Source: Ampelomyces quisqualis | Taxonomy: Eukaryota; Ascomycota; Dothideomycetes; Pleosporales; Phaeosphaeriaceae | Reading direction: 5' to 3' | Length of the DNA stretch: 64,000 bases | NCBI GenBank assembly: GCA_018398575.1 | Contig: JAGTXZ010000014.1 | Coordinates: 2,294,001 to 2,358,000, forward strand | Shown: one piece after another, positions 1 through 12,600 of the stretch | Layout of the letters: every line of letters starts with the position of its first letter | Position numbering within the stretch: the stretch's first letter is position 1 | The notes under the pieces: model-generated | What the model was told of the DNA's origin: nothing | The model's input: the letters and a program-made list of their open reading frames with translations, nothing else | Databases searched by the model: none | Position numbers and translations under genes: made by a program

Positions 1-248
1 TCATGCACGAAAACGTCGTGTCAAGTAGAATGTGAAACGCTCTTGTACGGCGTGTCCCGCAACGCGGAACACGCTACACGCAATGTGCTGGTGAGGTCTG
101 CTCGGAAAAGCGTCGACGTAGATGCTGAGGGGGTGAGAGTACTAGGAGGCGGTACAATGAAGCTGTGTACGACGCGGGGTGCTTTACTAGCAAGGTACGG
201 GGTAGCGAGGAACGATTGTTCTCAAGAAATGGGTTATGAGTGTGGATG
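1..248. other. Intergenic sequence at left edge
   Basis: No gene is supported. Short open frames here have no recognisable product. The HET-domain gene on the minus strand ends at 249, so this is its 3' flank. Confidence 0.4.
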
Positions 249-2549
249 CTAGGTATGGTGGATAAAGGGGGACAAGCTACAATGGATATGGAGAGTCGGA
301 CCTAGTGCGCTGGCGGGGCCATAGACGCTGTGTTTTGGTATTTTTGTGTCGGTACATTGATGTAGTGCAGCGTTGAAGTTGTCGTCGCCGAATAGAACGC
401 CTTTGGAGTGCAGTGTCCAGCTGACTGATTGCGTTGGACTGCCAGCGTATTGACTCTTGCTCGTGAGGACCCAACTACGTGCCAGCCTATGGTAGTGTGC
501 GTCTTTGACTGCCGCAGGGACCGCGACTTCAAGTGTTTTTGAATGCTCAAACGGGGCGAATATGACGGCTCTGCCGCTATGTGTTTGTGTCAAGCCGTTT
601 GGTTCGTAGATTGATTGTGAAGAAGGCGCTGTGACAATGAGAGGACCGTAACTGTGTTCTGCAGCTCCAGATGCCCACGGTATGCCAGAAGTGATGACAG
701 TGGATAAGAAGGAGAGGAGACGTGACAATGCCATTTGACCATCCTCGACGAGGATGTAGTTCTCGATGATGAGCAGCGGGTTCATCAATACATCGATGAC
801 GTGTGGCTCAAGCATGGGTGCGTTGTGTGACTTCAGGCCAGAGGAAACTTGAAGAAGCCACTGCGACCCACATTGAAAAGCGCACGCGAGTGTTTGGATG
901 AAGATATTTCGCGTACTCAAGGCACGAGGATGGCCAAGTATCTGCGACGAGTTCCATAGACCGGATCCAGGAAGTTTATACTGAATGCACAGGTCTATGT
1001 ACGTCCGGGCCCGAGCAACATGTGCCGAGAAGTTTGGACTTGGCTGTGTACGATTTGGTAGCTCTAGGAAAACCAACTCGAGCTGAGCATACTCTGCTCT
1101 GCCGTCAGAGCACTGGGTGATAGGATTCAGGCTTTTGCTGAAAGGTGGTGGAGCTGGTAGATCTGAATCTACGTCCAATGATGTTGGGCGAGTCAGCCAC
1201 GAAGCTGAACCGTCGTGTAGTCGAAGATGTGTTCCGGTCGTGCACAGTGCGACGGGGTCCCGAGCAGCCAGGCCCACACGCAGAAGCGACCGCAGACATT
1301 CGTCTTCAATATCCGGCCTCGAGAGCGGGTTCGCAGTTGTAATTGCAAGGGGCAGACCAGAAGCATTCAATTCTATGCCCATTTTGTCACGATTGGCATC
1401 TTGCCGCCTTAGGTGTTCTGGAAGTCGAGGGTTTCCGCCAGCCTGTAGTCGAAATGTTTCTGCAATAGTCGGAACGAGCGCGACTCGGTCCGAGATAGAT
1501 GTCCTAGGGGTATCCGGCCTCTGTGCAGCTAGATGATCTTCTTCGTCAGAACTTATGCGCCGATGAAAAAAGGTGTGCAAAGAGCGTAACTTTCCGTGAT
1601 ATGCAAGGGCGGGCGAAGCTACTTCCCTGCCGAGGGCTAGTAGATGGAGGAGAAAGGCGCCAGTGAAGCGAATCACGGTTGAAGTTCCCGCATTATAGGG
1701 CGTGTAACAAGGAACCAAGAAAACATGACTTTGTCCTGACTTCATCTCGTGTGCACACCAAGCGCGGTCAAACCATGATGAACTCAATATACGTTCCAAG
1801 AATGAAAATAGGAGTGGCCTTTGCTGCATGAGGGGTGGAGACAATGCGACATTCGGTTGCTGATCGTAAGATAGCTTAGTGTAGTTATACTGCTCCACGT
1901 AGTGTCTCAAGAGTCGCTCTTCCTCGGGCAGCGCAAGGATGTCGTCCAAAGCCACAATCACGATCCTTGCGTTCTTGTAGATGGCATCGATGGCCCCAAT
2001 CGATGCAACTCTTTCAGCTTCGTCGTTTTGGTCGATACAGAGCTGATCGTACCAAATACCCTCGTTTTCTCTCTTCTCTTGTAAGACCGCTTGGAATATA
2101 ACATCGCTCGTGGGTATCGGGAGCTGATCTACCTCTTGCCACCAGCCAAACGCGATGGGTGTGAACACCGTCATTGCTTTCTCTGGATTGAATTTCTTCC
2201 TGCAGTAGCTCAGGGCTATGTATCCGTCCTCTATGCCTTGGAAGTCGATGTCGTTGAGTAATCGTAAGGGCAATGAATGTTCTGCATAGTGTTTTGGGAT
2301 GAAGTCTTTCACCACCGTAGGGGCGAGTTGACCGAGATCTGACAGTAGTGTCGTGGCGTCGATGTCTGCTTCTGGTAGACTCCAACGGTGTCGGTGATAA
2401 GAGGGAACCAGTATCTCTTTTGACGGTGATTTGATGAGGTGGGTGTGAAGGTTTGAAATATCTAGCTCTTGCCCGTCAAGCTCCAGGAATTCACACTGGC
2501 CGAAGCGGGGAAAACATTGAGGAGCTGCGAAATCCATCGGAAAATACAT
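249..2549 (-). CDS. HET-domain (heterokaryon incompatibility) protein
   Basis: Single-exon protein of 766 residues, ATG at 2549 with a second in-frame ATG at 2537. The N-terminal third carries the HET signature: YIALSYCRKKF near residue 110, then WYDQLCIDQND near 170, followed by the AIYKNARIVIVALDD segment. In the family these blocks form a TIR-like fold that triggers cell death when incompatible hyphae fuse or when an NLR partner is activated. The remaining 500 residues show no domain I recognise. No NACHT or ankyrin region is fused and no NLR gene is adjacent, so it is a stand-alone HET protein. HET genes are numerous and fast-evolving in filamentous ascomycetes, so the specific allele role cannot be named. 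The family call is firm; the exact start and absence of introns are inferred from an uninterrupted frame. Confidence 0.85.
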   Translation of the reverse strand: MYFPMDFAAPQCFPRFGQCEFLELDGQELDISNLHTHLIKSPSKEILVPSYHRHRWSLPEADIDATTLLSDLGQLAPTVVKDFIPKHYAEHSLPLRLLNDIDFQGIEDGYIALSYCRKKFNPEKAMTVFTPIAFGWWQEVDQLPIPTSDVIFQAVLQEKRENEGIWYDQLCIDQNDEAERVASIGAIDAIYKNARIVIVALDDILALPEEERLLRHYVEQYNYTKLSYDQQPNVALSPPLMQQRPLLFSFLERILSSSWFDRAWCAHEMKSGQSHVFLVPCYTPYNAGTSTVIRFTGAFLLHLLALGREVASPALAYHGKLRSLHTFFHRRISSDEEDHLAAQRPDTPRTSISDRVALVPTIAETFRLQAGGNPRLPEHLRRQDANRDKMGIELNASGLPLAITTANPLSRPDIEDECLRSLLRVGLAARDPVALCTTGTHLRLHDGSASWLTRPTSLDVDSDLPAPPPFSKSLNPITQCSDGRAEYAQLELVFLELPNRTQPSPNFSAHVARARTYIDLCIQYKLPGSGLWNSSQILGHPRALSTRNIFIQTLACAFQCGSQWLLQVSSGLKSHNAPMLEPHVIDVLMNPLLIIENYILVEDGQMALSRLLSFLSTVITSGIPWASGAAEHSYGPLIVTAPSSQSIYEPNGLTQTHSGRAVIFAPFEHSKTLEVAVPAAVKDAHYHRLARSWVLTSKSQYAGSPTQSVSWTLHSKGVLFGDDNFNAALHQCTDTKIPKHSVYGPASALGPTLHIHCSLSPFIHHT

Positions 2550-3732
2550 AGGGGAGGTGTAAAGCTTGGACGACTACACAGAGCCTGGGCAAAGGCATCC
2601 GCTGCAGATAATATACATGGGCCTCTCCAGGAGGTCCCTGGCCTGTCCCGTCATCGCCCAGCATTGCGCGCGGTCTGCACCCCGCCGTTTGCACCGCGGT
2701 AGCTTTCCGGGTGTGAGTTGTAGCCTGAGGCTTGAGCTGCATGGTCGATCTAGGTCAGGCTAGTGCAATATAGTCCGTGCGGGGCTCGTGTGGGAATGCA
2801 AGGTGTGAGGGGGCCAGGGCCCAGGGCTAACGAGGTGAGAACCAGGGTGCCACGCGGCAAATCGCGCACGGCCCCGCGTCTGCACACCGTTTGCAAACTG
2901 ACGTTTGATTGTCATGTAAGGTAAGACTCGCAGCAGCACACCTTGGACGCTTTGCCTGTTTTGTTACACAGAGGGAGTCTCCAGTAACTATCTCATCTCA
3001 CTTCAGATCAGGCCAGGCGGGGTAGCATTGGGACGGATTAATCGATCACGTGGGCAAAATGAGATTTCACAGCTGCTAGAAAATGATACCCAAGTAGGCG
3101 TAAAGGGATAGATTAGGGGTCAAGTAAGCACTAAGCAGGATTGCAACGGTGTACCGAACAGGCCCTACAAGCGGAATGGCGTTAGGTTCTGATCAGAAGC
3201 GAAGTCGCCGCCTTGCAAAAGCAACAATTGTGATGAAACATAGGCACTGCCGAAGCACAGCCATCTAGCATGCGAGGTATGTGTCTTCGGGTGCGCTAGG
3301 ATTTCTTGAAGCAAGAGAGCAACAGTGACGGCAGAAGTCCTCCAGTCTTAAGCCAGTTGCTGCGCTCTGTTCATCAGGTATGTGAGATTCGACATGACGG
3401 CATTCCGCTGTAATCGCGGGAGGAGTGATGCTAATTTGGGCGAAAGCTGGGGATCAATGAGTACAGGGATACCCGCGTCTACCCTGAAGCATTCACTGCA
3501 GGAGGAAAGCCTAGGCGTGGATACCTGACAAACGTGGTAACATTGAACCTGGTAGAGAGTTGATACATTCGTCCAAGAAACATACCCAAACTTCCAGACC
3601 TGCGCCAAGAATAATTCACGTCTGCCAAACTGAACGTGTTCCGCAGCACACCACTCGAGCCATTTGCGCAGTCCGCATAGCCAACAGTTGTATACCGACC
3701 GAAACGCACTGAACAATCTCCATGCAAACGTC
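2550..3732. other. Intergenic region between HET gene and USP gene
   Basis: About 1.2 kb upstream of the HET gene and downstream of the USP gene (both minus strand). Open frames at 3348-3920 overlap the last USP exon in another frame and resemble no protein I know. I see nothing else. Confidence 0.4.
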
Positions 3733-5807
3733 TTAATCAATCTTAGCGTTCGCGAGTCTGTCGTTGGGATTGGCGAGAACGTTAGACATGCGGACATTTT
3801 GCCGTTTATATTTGCTGTGTTTACGGAGTCGCTTCCTTGCAACCATGACCGGCACCGAGGACTTGGTGACCAGATAATTACTGAAGGAGCCAAGCAAGAC
3901 ACTTTTTCCGTCAGTATCATACACAGATGAGCGTGGCAGATGAACTTACCCTTTTAATGCGTTGCGGCCTCTGGAACCCAGTATCACGAGTGTCGGCTCG
4001 AGAAAATCGATCTATGATATTTGTCAGTTACTCGCCTTGGTATCAGTCACGACTCGTATGCCATACCACTTCCGTAATCATATGCTTAGGACTCTTGCAA
4101 TGGAACACCTCTACAACCGCACGCACTTGCAATCGAGTCTTTCTCAGCAATTTGACACACCGATCAGAGACTTCCACACAGGCTTGATATCTTTCCCTCT
4201 CAGCTTTGCCCATAGCCTTGACGTCAGCCTCTGTGGCCTTGATAGAGTTCGCCAAGGGTGAGGGCGAAACACCTGAACGTGTGGTAGGCAAGCCGTCATG
4301 GTTAGAGAGGGTTCTCTTGAGATGGTCCGACTCTTGTCTACCGGTTGTGCCTTGACTGACAGGTGCACCAGTCGCGTCCGTGGTGGTAACACCAGTTTCC
4401 TCATCGACAGCGTACACGGCTAATAACGTGTCCCCATCGCGTAACACCGTTCCTATGGTCCATTCCAGTGCGTAGGCGGCTTCATCACTAAGATCTGTCG
4501 ACACGAGGTAGACACGCTGTCGTCTCAAGCCCTTTTGCGCGTCCTCTGCGAACTGGCTATAGTCTCCGCGTACAACTTGTCGCACACATCGATGGGCCTC
4601 CGGGCTTGACTGGATTGGAGAAATGTTCAACGAAAGCTGTTGTGCAGATCTGATTTCAGCGAGAGAATCTTCGTGGTCGGAGTGGACGGGAGTTGAGAAT
4701 CCAGAGCCTCCTTGATCAAAGCTGGTATGCGGGTGAACTACGCCTGACGAGTTCTTCCTGGTCATTCTTTCGCCGTTGGGGCCAGTTATGCTTATGGTCG
4801 GGTCCAATAGCGACCGAACCTTGTATGATGCTGACAGCTCTCGGCCTATGGGTTGTTAACGTCCAATATAGAATAGTCGAGCCACTAAGTAACGTACCTT
4901 CCTGCGTCGCAGTTGCAAACAGACTTTTAGCTGTGATGATTTCTCTTCCCATACTGTCTGTACCACCAGACTCTTTCCTGGTCCGTCGGCGACCTCGCTC
5001 CTTCTTCTTGTGTCCAGCGAAAGCACTTCCGTCGTCCCAGTCGGATGTATCAGAGTCACCCTCGCTACTCTCCACAGCGGCGCTGTCGTCGCCGTCATCG
5101 TCCGTGGTCAAGCGAACACCCCCGCCCGGTGCGGTCGTGGTGCCCGTTGCAGGATCTGACCCTTTGCGATTTGGCAGACCGGACAAGGCGCCATCAGACC
5201 GAGCAAGAGCTGAGTCTGAAAGTTTACGATACGCCGTATCTCCATCAATAAGCTTTCCAGAGCCTGTTACCAGGGTGTTGTTGGATGTAGGTGCAGGCGC
5301 GACGTTGGGGCTAAGCATGGGTATTCCTGGTGAAGCAGATCGATGAGGCCCCGGCGACCCCGACTTTGACCTGGCGAAAGGATCACGCGCAGAGTTGTGT
5401 CGATCCCTCCCTGATCCTCCACCCAAGAACCCCGTCGAATTGCCATATACGGAGGACATTGCGCGCGGCTTGGGGTCCTTGTAACCACCCTGGGATACCC
5501 GCTTGGGTAATGCATGTGCGTCTATCGAAGGCAACATGTCAAACTTGTATGCGGACTCGGGATCGACTCGGCGCGGGGATGACGGCATGGCGAAAGGGAT
5601 GCCAGTGCTTCCACGGCTCGAGCTGCCTCGCTGGCTGTTGTCGACGTCAAGCATGCTGCGGATTGGCGAGGCAGCCGAGCCAGGACTTTGTGTGCGCTGG
5701 GCTACAGACGGGCTTTCGGCGCGGCGACCTGGGCTTTTTGACTTGCCCTCCAGAAGAGCTACCACCTCCTTCATCTCCGCATCAAGTGCGGCTTCGAGCG
5801 ACGCCAT
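3733..5807 (-). CDS. Universal stress protein (UspA) domain protein
   Basis: Four exons: 5807-4898, 4830-4067, 4011-3950 and 3901-3733, giving about 634 residues. Introns are 67, 55 and 48 bases, all GT-AG, and every junction keeps frame. The first 300 residues are low-complexity, rich in Ser, Pro, Gly and Arg and probably disordered. The C-terminal part is the Usp fold: RQRVYLVSTDLSDEAAYALE begins it, MITEV-IDFLEPTLVILGSRGR follows across an intron, and the nucleotide-binding signature G-2x-G-9x-G-S is read in GSRG(RNALKGVLL)GS. This matches ATP-binding Usp proteins; known fungal homologues are long, phospho-rich cytoplasmic proteins of uncertain role. A start at 5807 is supported by a continuous hydrophilic frame. 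The gene is divergent from the mitochondrial S7 gene. Confidence 0.85.
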
Positions 5808-6974
5808 GGCTGTGCGTGATTTTTTCGGTCAAGTTGACAAGTCGGTGCCTGTCTCGAGAGGAGTGGTGTAATGTGCGGTGGCGTGAAGCGTGTTTGGAAT
5901 GTTTGTCGGGGGGTCAATCGAGTGTGGATCTTCACATGTGTTACCATTGGTGCTTCGATGGCATCATGGGCTGGGCTGGCATACGACAACGTCTGCGCCC
6001 CCTCGTGAGTGGCTATCTGTACGGCGACCTAGAATCGGAACGGTTATGGGATGGGCGCGTGACAGATGACTAGGCACTAGATGATGATTGTGGGGTAGCA
6101 ATTCGAAAGACTGTAGCTGAAGCGATGGCGGGCCGAACCGTGACTCTAACCACTGTCGAAGTAGGTTGTGAGACCGAGCAGTTTGGTGGGAGTGGACGAC
6201 ATGTGGGAAAATAGCCGGGATGTAGGAGACAATTCGAGAAGGGGAAGCGAGAGACGATGCTTCGTGGAGACTTGGTCCAGGCGACAGTACATAATGGTCC
6301 ATGGAGTGGGTGGATCAAGAAACCCCTCAAAAATCTTGGCCAAGTCTTGGCGCAGCAGCCACCACTTGAGTTGCCCACGCCGCGCATTGTCATGTGGACT
6401 TTATAGACGTGTAGCAAGAGCGATCAACATTGCACCAGGCTCGTGCAATTCGCACACCTCAGCCTCCTTGTCGAGAAAAACTCGCTCTCACATGAGTGTC
6501 ATGGGCTGCGAGTGGAGGCTGCGCTGCATGTGGAGCTCCGACACGGACACCTGTGGTACCTTATTTACTGCGTATGCTTTGCTACGTTCCTTTTGCAAAA
6601 TTTATAGCTATACGAATAACCCTTCTAAAAGTAAACGAACCGTTTTGAGACTTGGATTATAGCTCGATCGTGGCGTCTGCCTGTAATCTGTGGCAGCACT
6701 TGGTGCGCCCGGGCAGCATCTGCGTTGAGCTTCAGCAATGTCCAGTTGACAGAATATCGCGTGCCTCTGACAGCACCAGTTCCAAATGCTAGACCATACC
6801 ATGCAGTTCACAGACGCCATGACGTGACTTCGTCGTGTGGCTAAGGTCGGAGTGCGAGATAGCGGAGTTGCACGTGACTGTACGGAGTAAGCTAGCGCGT
6901 TTACTGAATGCCCGTCTCTTCTGCTCCTCACAGTGCGGAGAACCTACACCCGGCGCAACACACACAACACCACC
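5808..6974. other. Shared upstream region of USP and RSM7 genes
   Basis: About 1.2 kb between divergent starts. No frame here looks coding. One exact TACGGAGTA box lies at 6881-6889, 86 bases before the RSM7 ATG (see findings). Confidence 0.45.
6881..6889 (+). promoter_or_regulatory. TACGGAGTA box upstream of RSM7
   Basis: Exact 9-base quasi-palindrome, one of six exact copies in this window, all outside coding sequence. A protein-binding role is inference from position and enrichment only. Confidence 0.35.
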
Positions 6975-8098
6975 ATGCCTCCCCGATTAAACATATTAAC
7001 TCTCGCACGATCAATCTCACTGCAGGCAAAGCCACAAGTACAATGGCCTGCTCGGACAGCCCTGCGAGTTTCGCCATCGCAATGTCGCCCATACTCCGAC
7101 TCGAAAATCTCCGGATCCAACGATCGATCGAAGAAGATTGATGCGCAACCTGCCGACCATATTTCACAAGAAGCTGCAAAGACTGCAGAGATTATGGGCG
7201 AAGAGGGCCCGGACATGAGCCGCGGTACACCTGTTGAAGAGGTCAGAAAGGCCATCACGCCGCGACACACCTGGAACTAACGCTCTCCAGATATTGAAAG
7301 GAGACAAGGCGGCCCAAGAGAAACTTCCCAAAGTCATGAAAGACAAGCTCAAGGCCAATGCACATGCTGCGCCTAAGGGATCCCGATCGTATTCGACTAT
7401 GACGACACAGTCGGGAATCAGTGGATTGGATATGGGACTTGTGGATGTTCAGTCTGCGTCCAAAATACCGCTGGCCCCGGGCCTGAAATTCGAGATGCCG
7501 TCGTTGCCTCTACCCAAGGATGGTCACGTCAAGCATCGTTATGATCCCGTGGTCGAGCAGGTCACCAATCTGCTCATGCGACACGGTGAGAAGAGTGTGG
7601 CTCAGAGGGTGAGCTTCACAACCCCTCGTGTGACGCAAATTGGACTAACTTGTACTGGAGAACATGGCTCTTATCCTTCAGCACCTGCGCACATCGCCAA
7701 TCCCTACCATCAATCCAGCGAAGCCCCTCCTTCCGGGCGCGCCACCCCCATCACATCTGCCTCTTAATCCGATCCTGTATCTTACCCTCGCCATCGACGC
7801 TGTCGCACCACTCATGCGCATTCGATCCCAGAAGGGTGCTGCTGGAGGTGGTGTTGCGCTGCAAATACCTGTCCCCCTTGGTCAGAGGCAAAGGCGGCGA
7901 GTGGCTGTACAGTGGATTTTGGCTGCTGCTTCTAAACGGAGAAACGTAGGAAGTGGAAAGGGCAGCTTTGCACAGCGCGTTGCTCAGGAAATGATTGCTG
8001 TGGTTGAGGGGCGGAGTGCCATCTGGGAGAGGCGCAATGCCGTTCATAAACTTGGTGTTGCTGCTCGATCAAACATTGTCTTGCCGAGAAAGAGATGA
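6975..8098 (+). CDS. RSM7: Mitochondrial small-subunit ribosomal protein S7 (uS7m)
   Basis: Three exons: 6975-7241, 7291-7608 and 7661-8098, about 340 residues; introns of 49 and 52 bases. The ATG at 6975 follows CACC and opens an Arg/Ser/Ala-rich, acid-poor N-terminus typical of a mitochondrial targeting peptide. The S7 core starts near residue 160 with the segment HRYDPVVEQVTNLLMRHGEK and continues with NMALILQHLR, IDAVAPLMRIRSQKGAAGGG, QIPVPLGQRQRRRVAVQWIL and a basic tail. This is the uS7 head-domain protein that binds the 3' domain of the small rRNA, here in the mitoribosome. It is longer than bacterial S7 because of the fungal N-terminal extension. No sign of damage. Confidence 0.9.
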
Positions 8099-9653
8099 TC
8101 TGATGACATCGGAAAGATTGTACATTATTCGAGAGGCAGGGTCTGAATATCTAGTGCGAGCTGCGTGAAGTTTTGCATAGTTCATCTTGTCTGCGAAATT
8201 GATCAGCCAGATGACATGCACACAAAATGCACTCGAACTTGCGTACGGAGTAAATCATAGTAAATCATTCGACTTCTCGAAGTTTACGTCATAACCCATG
8301 GCCCAACCAGATACTACCAGATCTTGCCTAGTCTAGCATCTACCGACGCTGCCCTAAGGGTGCTCGTGAATCGTGCTTCTAACACGCAATAACTATGCTA
8401 CTTTTTAAGCTAGAGCTACAAGTTTTGGCTGTATATATCGTGCATAATTGGGTCTTTAAAATAATGCTAATAACCATTGTAGTACCTTGAAAGTAGCAGA
8501 GTTATTAAGGATGAAAGAGTAGACACTTCTTACTAAAGGGTGATATCTTACTTGTGATTAGTGTAACTTTCTAGACCTAGGTGGTAGCTTTTCAAAGACT
8601 TCAAAATAAAGCCTATAGAAGCTGCACATATGGCGGGGGTAATAGTTAATTAACGTGTCTTTGCCAGTTTGGCCGTTCAGTGTGTTGACTTTGCCACACA
8701 GTGCACATACGCAGCTTGTGGAAGCAAGCAACGACCAACATTCCGGGCCGCGGAAAGCGCCCATCGACGGACTGGGGATCCTGGAAATATGGGAGCATTA
8801 TCGTCTTGTCCAATGTCAATCAAGGAACGGTCGCACATTGCCCAGCCATTCCGGTGAGCATGCAGGCAACAGTCAAAGCAAACATGACAGGTCGCGGCAT
8901 GCTTTGTCAGTGTCTGGTCTCTGCCCCACTGTAAGATTCGTCAAAGAACAGATGAAAATTCGAATAATTCTCATCTGTACATACTTCAAGCATCCATGCA
9001 ACCTGCAGGTGAATTGCTGCACACTGACAATCGTTCCCGGTTCTCTCACCGCTACGATAATACGCCGTTGCTTGGCGCGTGACTTCCCGTCAGGCACGCG
9101 TTAGCGCGCCTCAGCTGCCCGACAAACTTTCACTAGAAGAGGCTCGCAAACGCTACTTCCTGCCTCGCTCCACCTTCTCTCCACACCAATTCGAGGCATC
9201 TCAGCATTGGTTACGTTTTGCTGTGTCTTGGAAGCTGGACTACCCAGCCGAGATCTTTGTGAGCGGCTTGCTGGCGTTGCCAAGGTCAAAATTGTTGGCT
9301 TGAGTTTCTGGTGAGTGACCTCATTTGTCTTGGGACTTGTTTGGTCTTGCGTACGACAGTTGTCTCGTTCACGCGTGTCTTTCTTTGCCTCATGTGTGCT
9401 TTGACTTGCTCCCTCTATTGCGATTGGCTGCTTTTCTTTGTCCACATGTCTTGCGTCCACGCCGCGTGAGACCATTTCCCATGTTTTGCATCAATCTGCC
9501 TCACTTGGTCAAGCCATGTCCCTTTATAAGGCTCGTTGCTGTATGAGAAAGAGTTGTACATCTCAACAAGTACTAGATGAACGAGGATAGCCCGTCTGAC
9601 AACTCTCCTTGAAGTGCAACTTTTGGCATCCACAAGCAGAGACAAATTCGAAC
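8099..9653. other. Intergenic region upstream of Argonaute gene
   Basis: About 1.55 kb with no supportable gene. A TACGGAGTA box lies at 8244-8252. The stretch 8380-8660 is visibly AT-rich compared with its surroundings and may be an old mutated insertion, but no terminal repeats are visible. Frames at 8655-9104 and 9101-9475 resemble nothing known. Confidence 0.4.
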
Positions 9654-12600
9654 ATGGCGGAACGCGGACGGGGCCGTGGCGACTTCAGAGGTCGTGGTAG
9701 GGGTGATGGCGGAGCTGGTGGCCGAGGTCGAGGAGGTGGATATGATGGCGGTGGAGGTGGTCGAGGAAGAGGTGGTTACGACGGCGGCGGCGGTGGATTT
9801 CGTGGAGGCGATCGAGGAAACCCCAGAGGCGGCGACAGGGGCGGCTTTCGCGGTGGTCGAGGTGGGTTTGAAGGACCTCAGGTCTTCGGGTAAGTGTCTC
9901 CAGATCCCTCTGTTGATATGACAAACTAACAAGACACCACAGTGGTGGCGTCAACGTTCCCCAGCCTGATGCTGAAGTCATCAAGTTGGAAAATGCCATG
10001 GTCAAGGGCGATCTTAGTGCTGCACTAGCAGCATCATCTCTCGACATCAAGTTACCACCTCGCCCCGCATACGGCACGAATGGTAAGGCCATTGTCTTAT
10101 ACACGAACTACTTTGAGCTAAAGGGCATCAACCCCAACACCGAGTTATACCGGTACTCGGTGGCGTTTCAGCCAGATAACGCGTTGCCAAAGCCAAAGAA
10201 GAAGCGCTTGGTACAGCTCCTTTTGAAGATGGCGCCCTTCGCTGGCCTTCCGATCGCAAGTGACTGGGCTCAGATACTGGTCACCCCCAAGAAAGTTCCA
10301 CTGGAAGACAAGCGAGCTTCTTACAAACTTGAGTGGTATCCCGAGGATGGAGAGCCATTGCCTGCTCCCAGCCCAAACGAGTCCCTGAGGATAACAAGAG
10401 CCCGGCAAAATAACGCCCACACGGCACTTGTTGAGGATATTGGGACCGTTTCCGTCCAAGAGCTTCTGAAAGATCTTGCACAGCCCACATCGAATTACCC
10501 TTTGAAATTGGAGACGATCCAGGCACTGAACGTGATCATGGCCAATGGACCCGGCAGTGACCGCAGCATCGCCACAGCTGGTGGCAACAAGTTCTATCCG
10601 TTCGGCAACCATCCGCAACTTAAGATGGCACCTCTTGGTGGTGGCTTGGATGCCGTGCGTGGATACTTTACCAGTGTCCGTACGAGCGTCAATCGCATAT
10701 TGGTCAACGTCAACGTTGCGACTGGGGCATTCTACAAGTCGGGTCCACTACTCGACGTGATGTCAGACTACATGAATGGGGGTAGGCCATCCAACGGATT
10801 CCAGCAGGGGAAAATGGCTGCATTCGTTCGGAAGCTACGATTTGAGACAAATTACATCCCCGAGACTGAGAAGGGCGAGCCGAAGAAGGACTCTCAAGGC
10901 CGTATCATTACAAAGCGGAAAGTTCATACCATTGTCGATCTCTCTCGCTTTGGCCAGAATGCCACCAATGTCCAGTTTGGAGAAGTCGATGCGAACGGGA
11001 CTGTCCGACAGGTGACCGTCCAGGCCTACTTCCTCAGCAAGTACAATATCCAGCTTGTGTCGCCACAGGCCCCTCTTGTTAACTACGGAACGGCTAAGGA
11101 GGCGAAATGGATCCCTGCCGAGTTATGCTCCGTCCTGCCGGGCCAGATCGCGAGGCGCCTGCTGCTTGGACCGCAGACAAGTGAGATGATTCGTTTTGCA
11201 GCTCGGCGACCTCACGATAATGCTAGCTCCATTACTGGTGACGGGCTCAGGGTGTCGAAGATCCATCCTGTGGTCAACGGTGTTAACACGGCGCTTAGCC
11301 AGTTTGGGATCAAGGTCAACCCGTCGCTCATGACTGTACCCGGCCGAATCCTGCCTGCTCCACAGCTACAATACAGGGCGTCATATACATGCAATCCGAG
11401 GAACGGTGCTTGGAATCTCGACACAAGGCAACTTGGCGAAAAGCCATTCCGTGTAGCTAAGACATTGGGAGCATGGAACACGCTCGTGATCAACTCGGGC
11501 CAATATGACACGATTCGAGGAGGCATGGACGCCATCATACAACACCTGAAGGCCTTCTACAAGGCCCTGAATACATATGGCCTGAATCCCGATACCGTCC
11601 AAACACCGGCAGTAATGAACATCAACCCTAATGACATAGGACTCAACAAGAATGTCGCTAAGGTACAGCAAGAGATCTCAGACGCTTTGCGCAAACAGTT
11701 CAAAGCGAAGCCGAACTTCCTTTTCGTCTTGCTGCCCAGCGACAATGCGGTCTTGTATGACTGCATAAAGTTTGTGTGCGACTGCAAGCTCGGTGTTCCC
11801 AACATCTGTAACATCGGAAGCAAGTTCTCCAAGGAGAAGGGACAAGTGCAGTACTTTGCCAATGTCGCCATGAAATTTAATCAGAAGCTGGGCGGTGTCA
11901 ACCACACTGTCGAGCTGAAGAAGATGGCCCCGTTGGATGCGCAAACTATTCTGTTCGGTATTGACGTTACGCACCCTTCGCCAGGAAGCTCTGAGTCTGC
12001 GCCAAGTATTGCGGGCGTTGTTGCATCGTGTGACAGCATGTTCTCTCAATTCCCCGCCAGCATGCGCACACAGCGTGGTCGTCAGGAGATGGTAGAGGAG
12101 CTCGAGGAGATGATCATTGAACGCCTCAAGCTTTGGCAGAAGCGCAACCAAAACAAGCTTCCAAACAAAGTCATCGTCTACCGCGATGGCGTTTCTGAAG
12201 GACAGTATCGCATCGTCTTGGAGTCGGAATACCCTGCATTCAAGAAGGCTTTTGATCGACTGTACGGCGTTGAGAGCAAACATCCTAAGATCTCCATCGT
12301 CGTCGTCGGTAAGCGCCATCATACGCGCTTCTACCCCAGCAAGCAAGAGGATACCGACGGCAAGACTGGTAATCCACAGCCCGGTACTGTCGTGGACCGT
12401 GGCGTTACTGGGGAGAAGCTCTTTGATTTCTTCCTACTCGCTCATCAAGGTCTTCAAGGTACCTCGAAGCCAGCCCACTATGTTGTACTGAAGGACGATA
12501 TCAAGCTCGGTGCCGACCAACTGCAGAGTCTCACGCACGTTCTGTGCTACACGTTCGCTCGCGCGACTCGGTCGGTGAGCATCTGCCCACCGGCGTACTA

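Noticed and set aside
1117..1536. Plus-strand frame opposite the HET gene
   Set aside because: A shadow of the HET-domain coding sequence on the other strand; no family resemblance.
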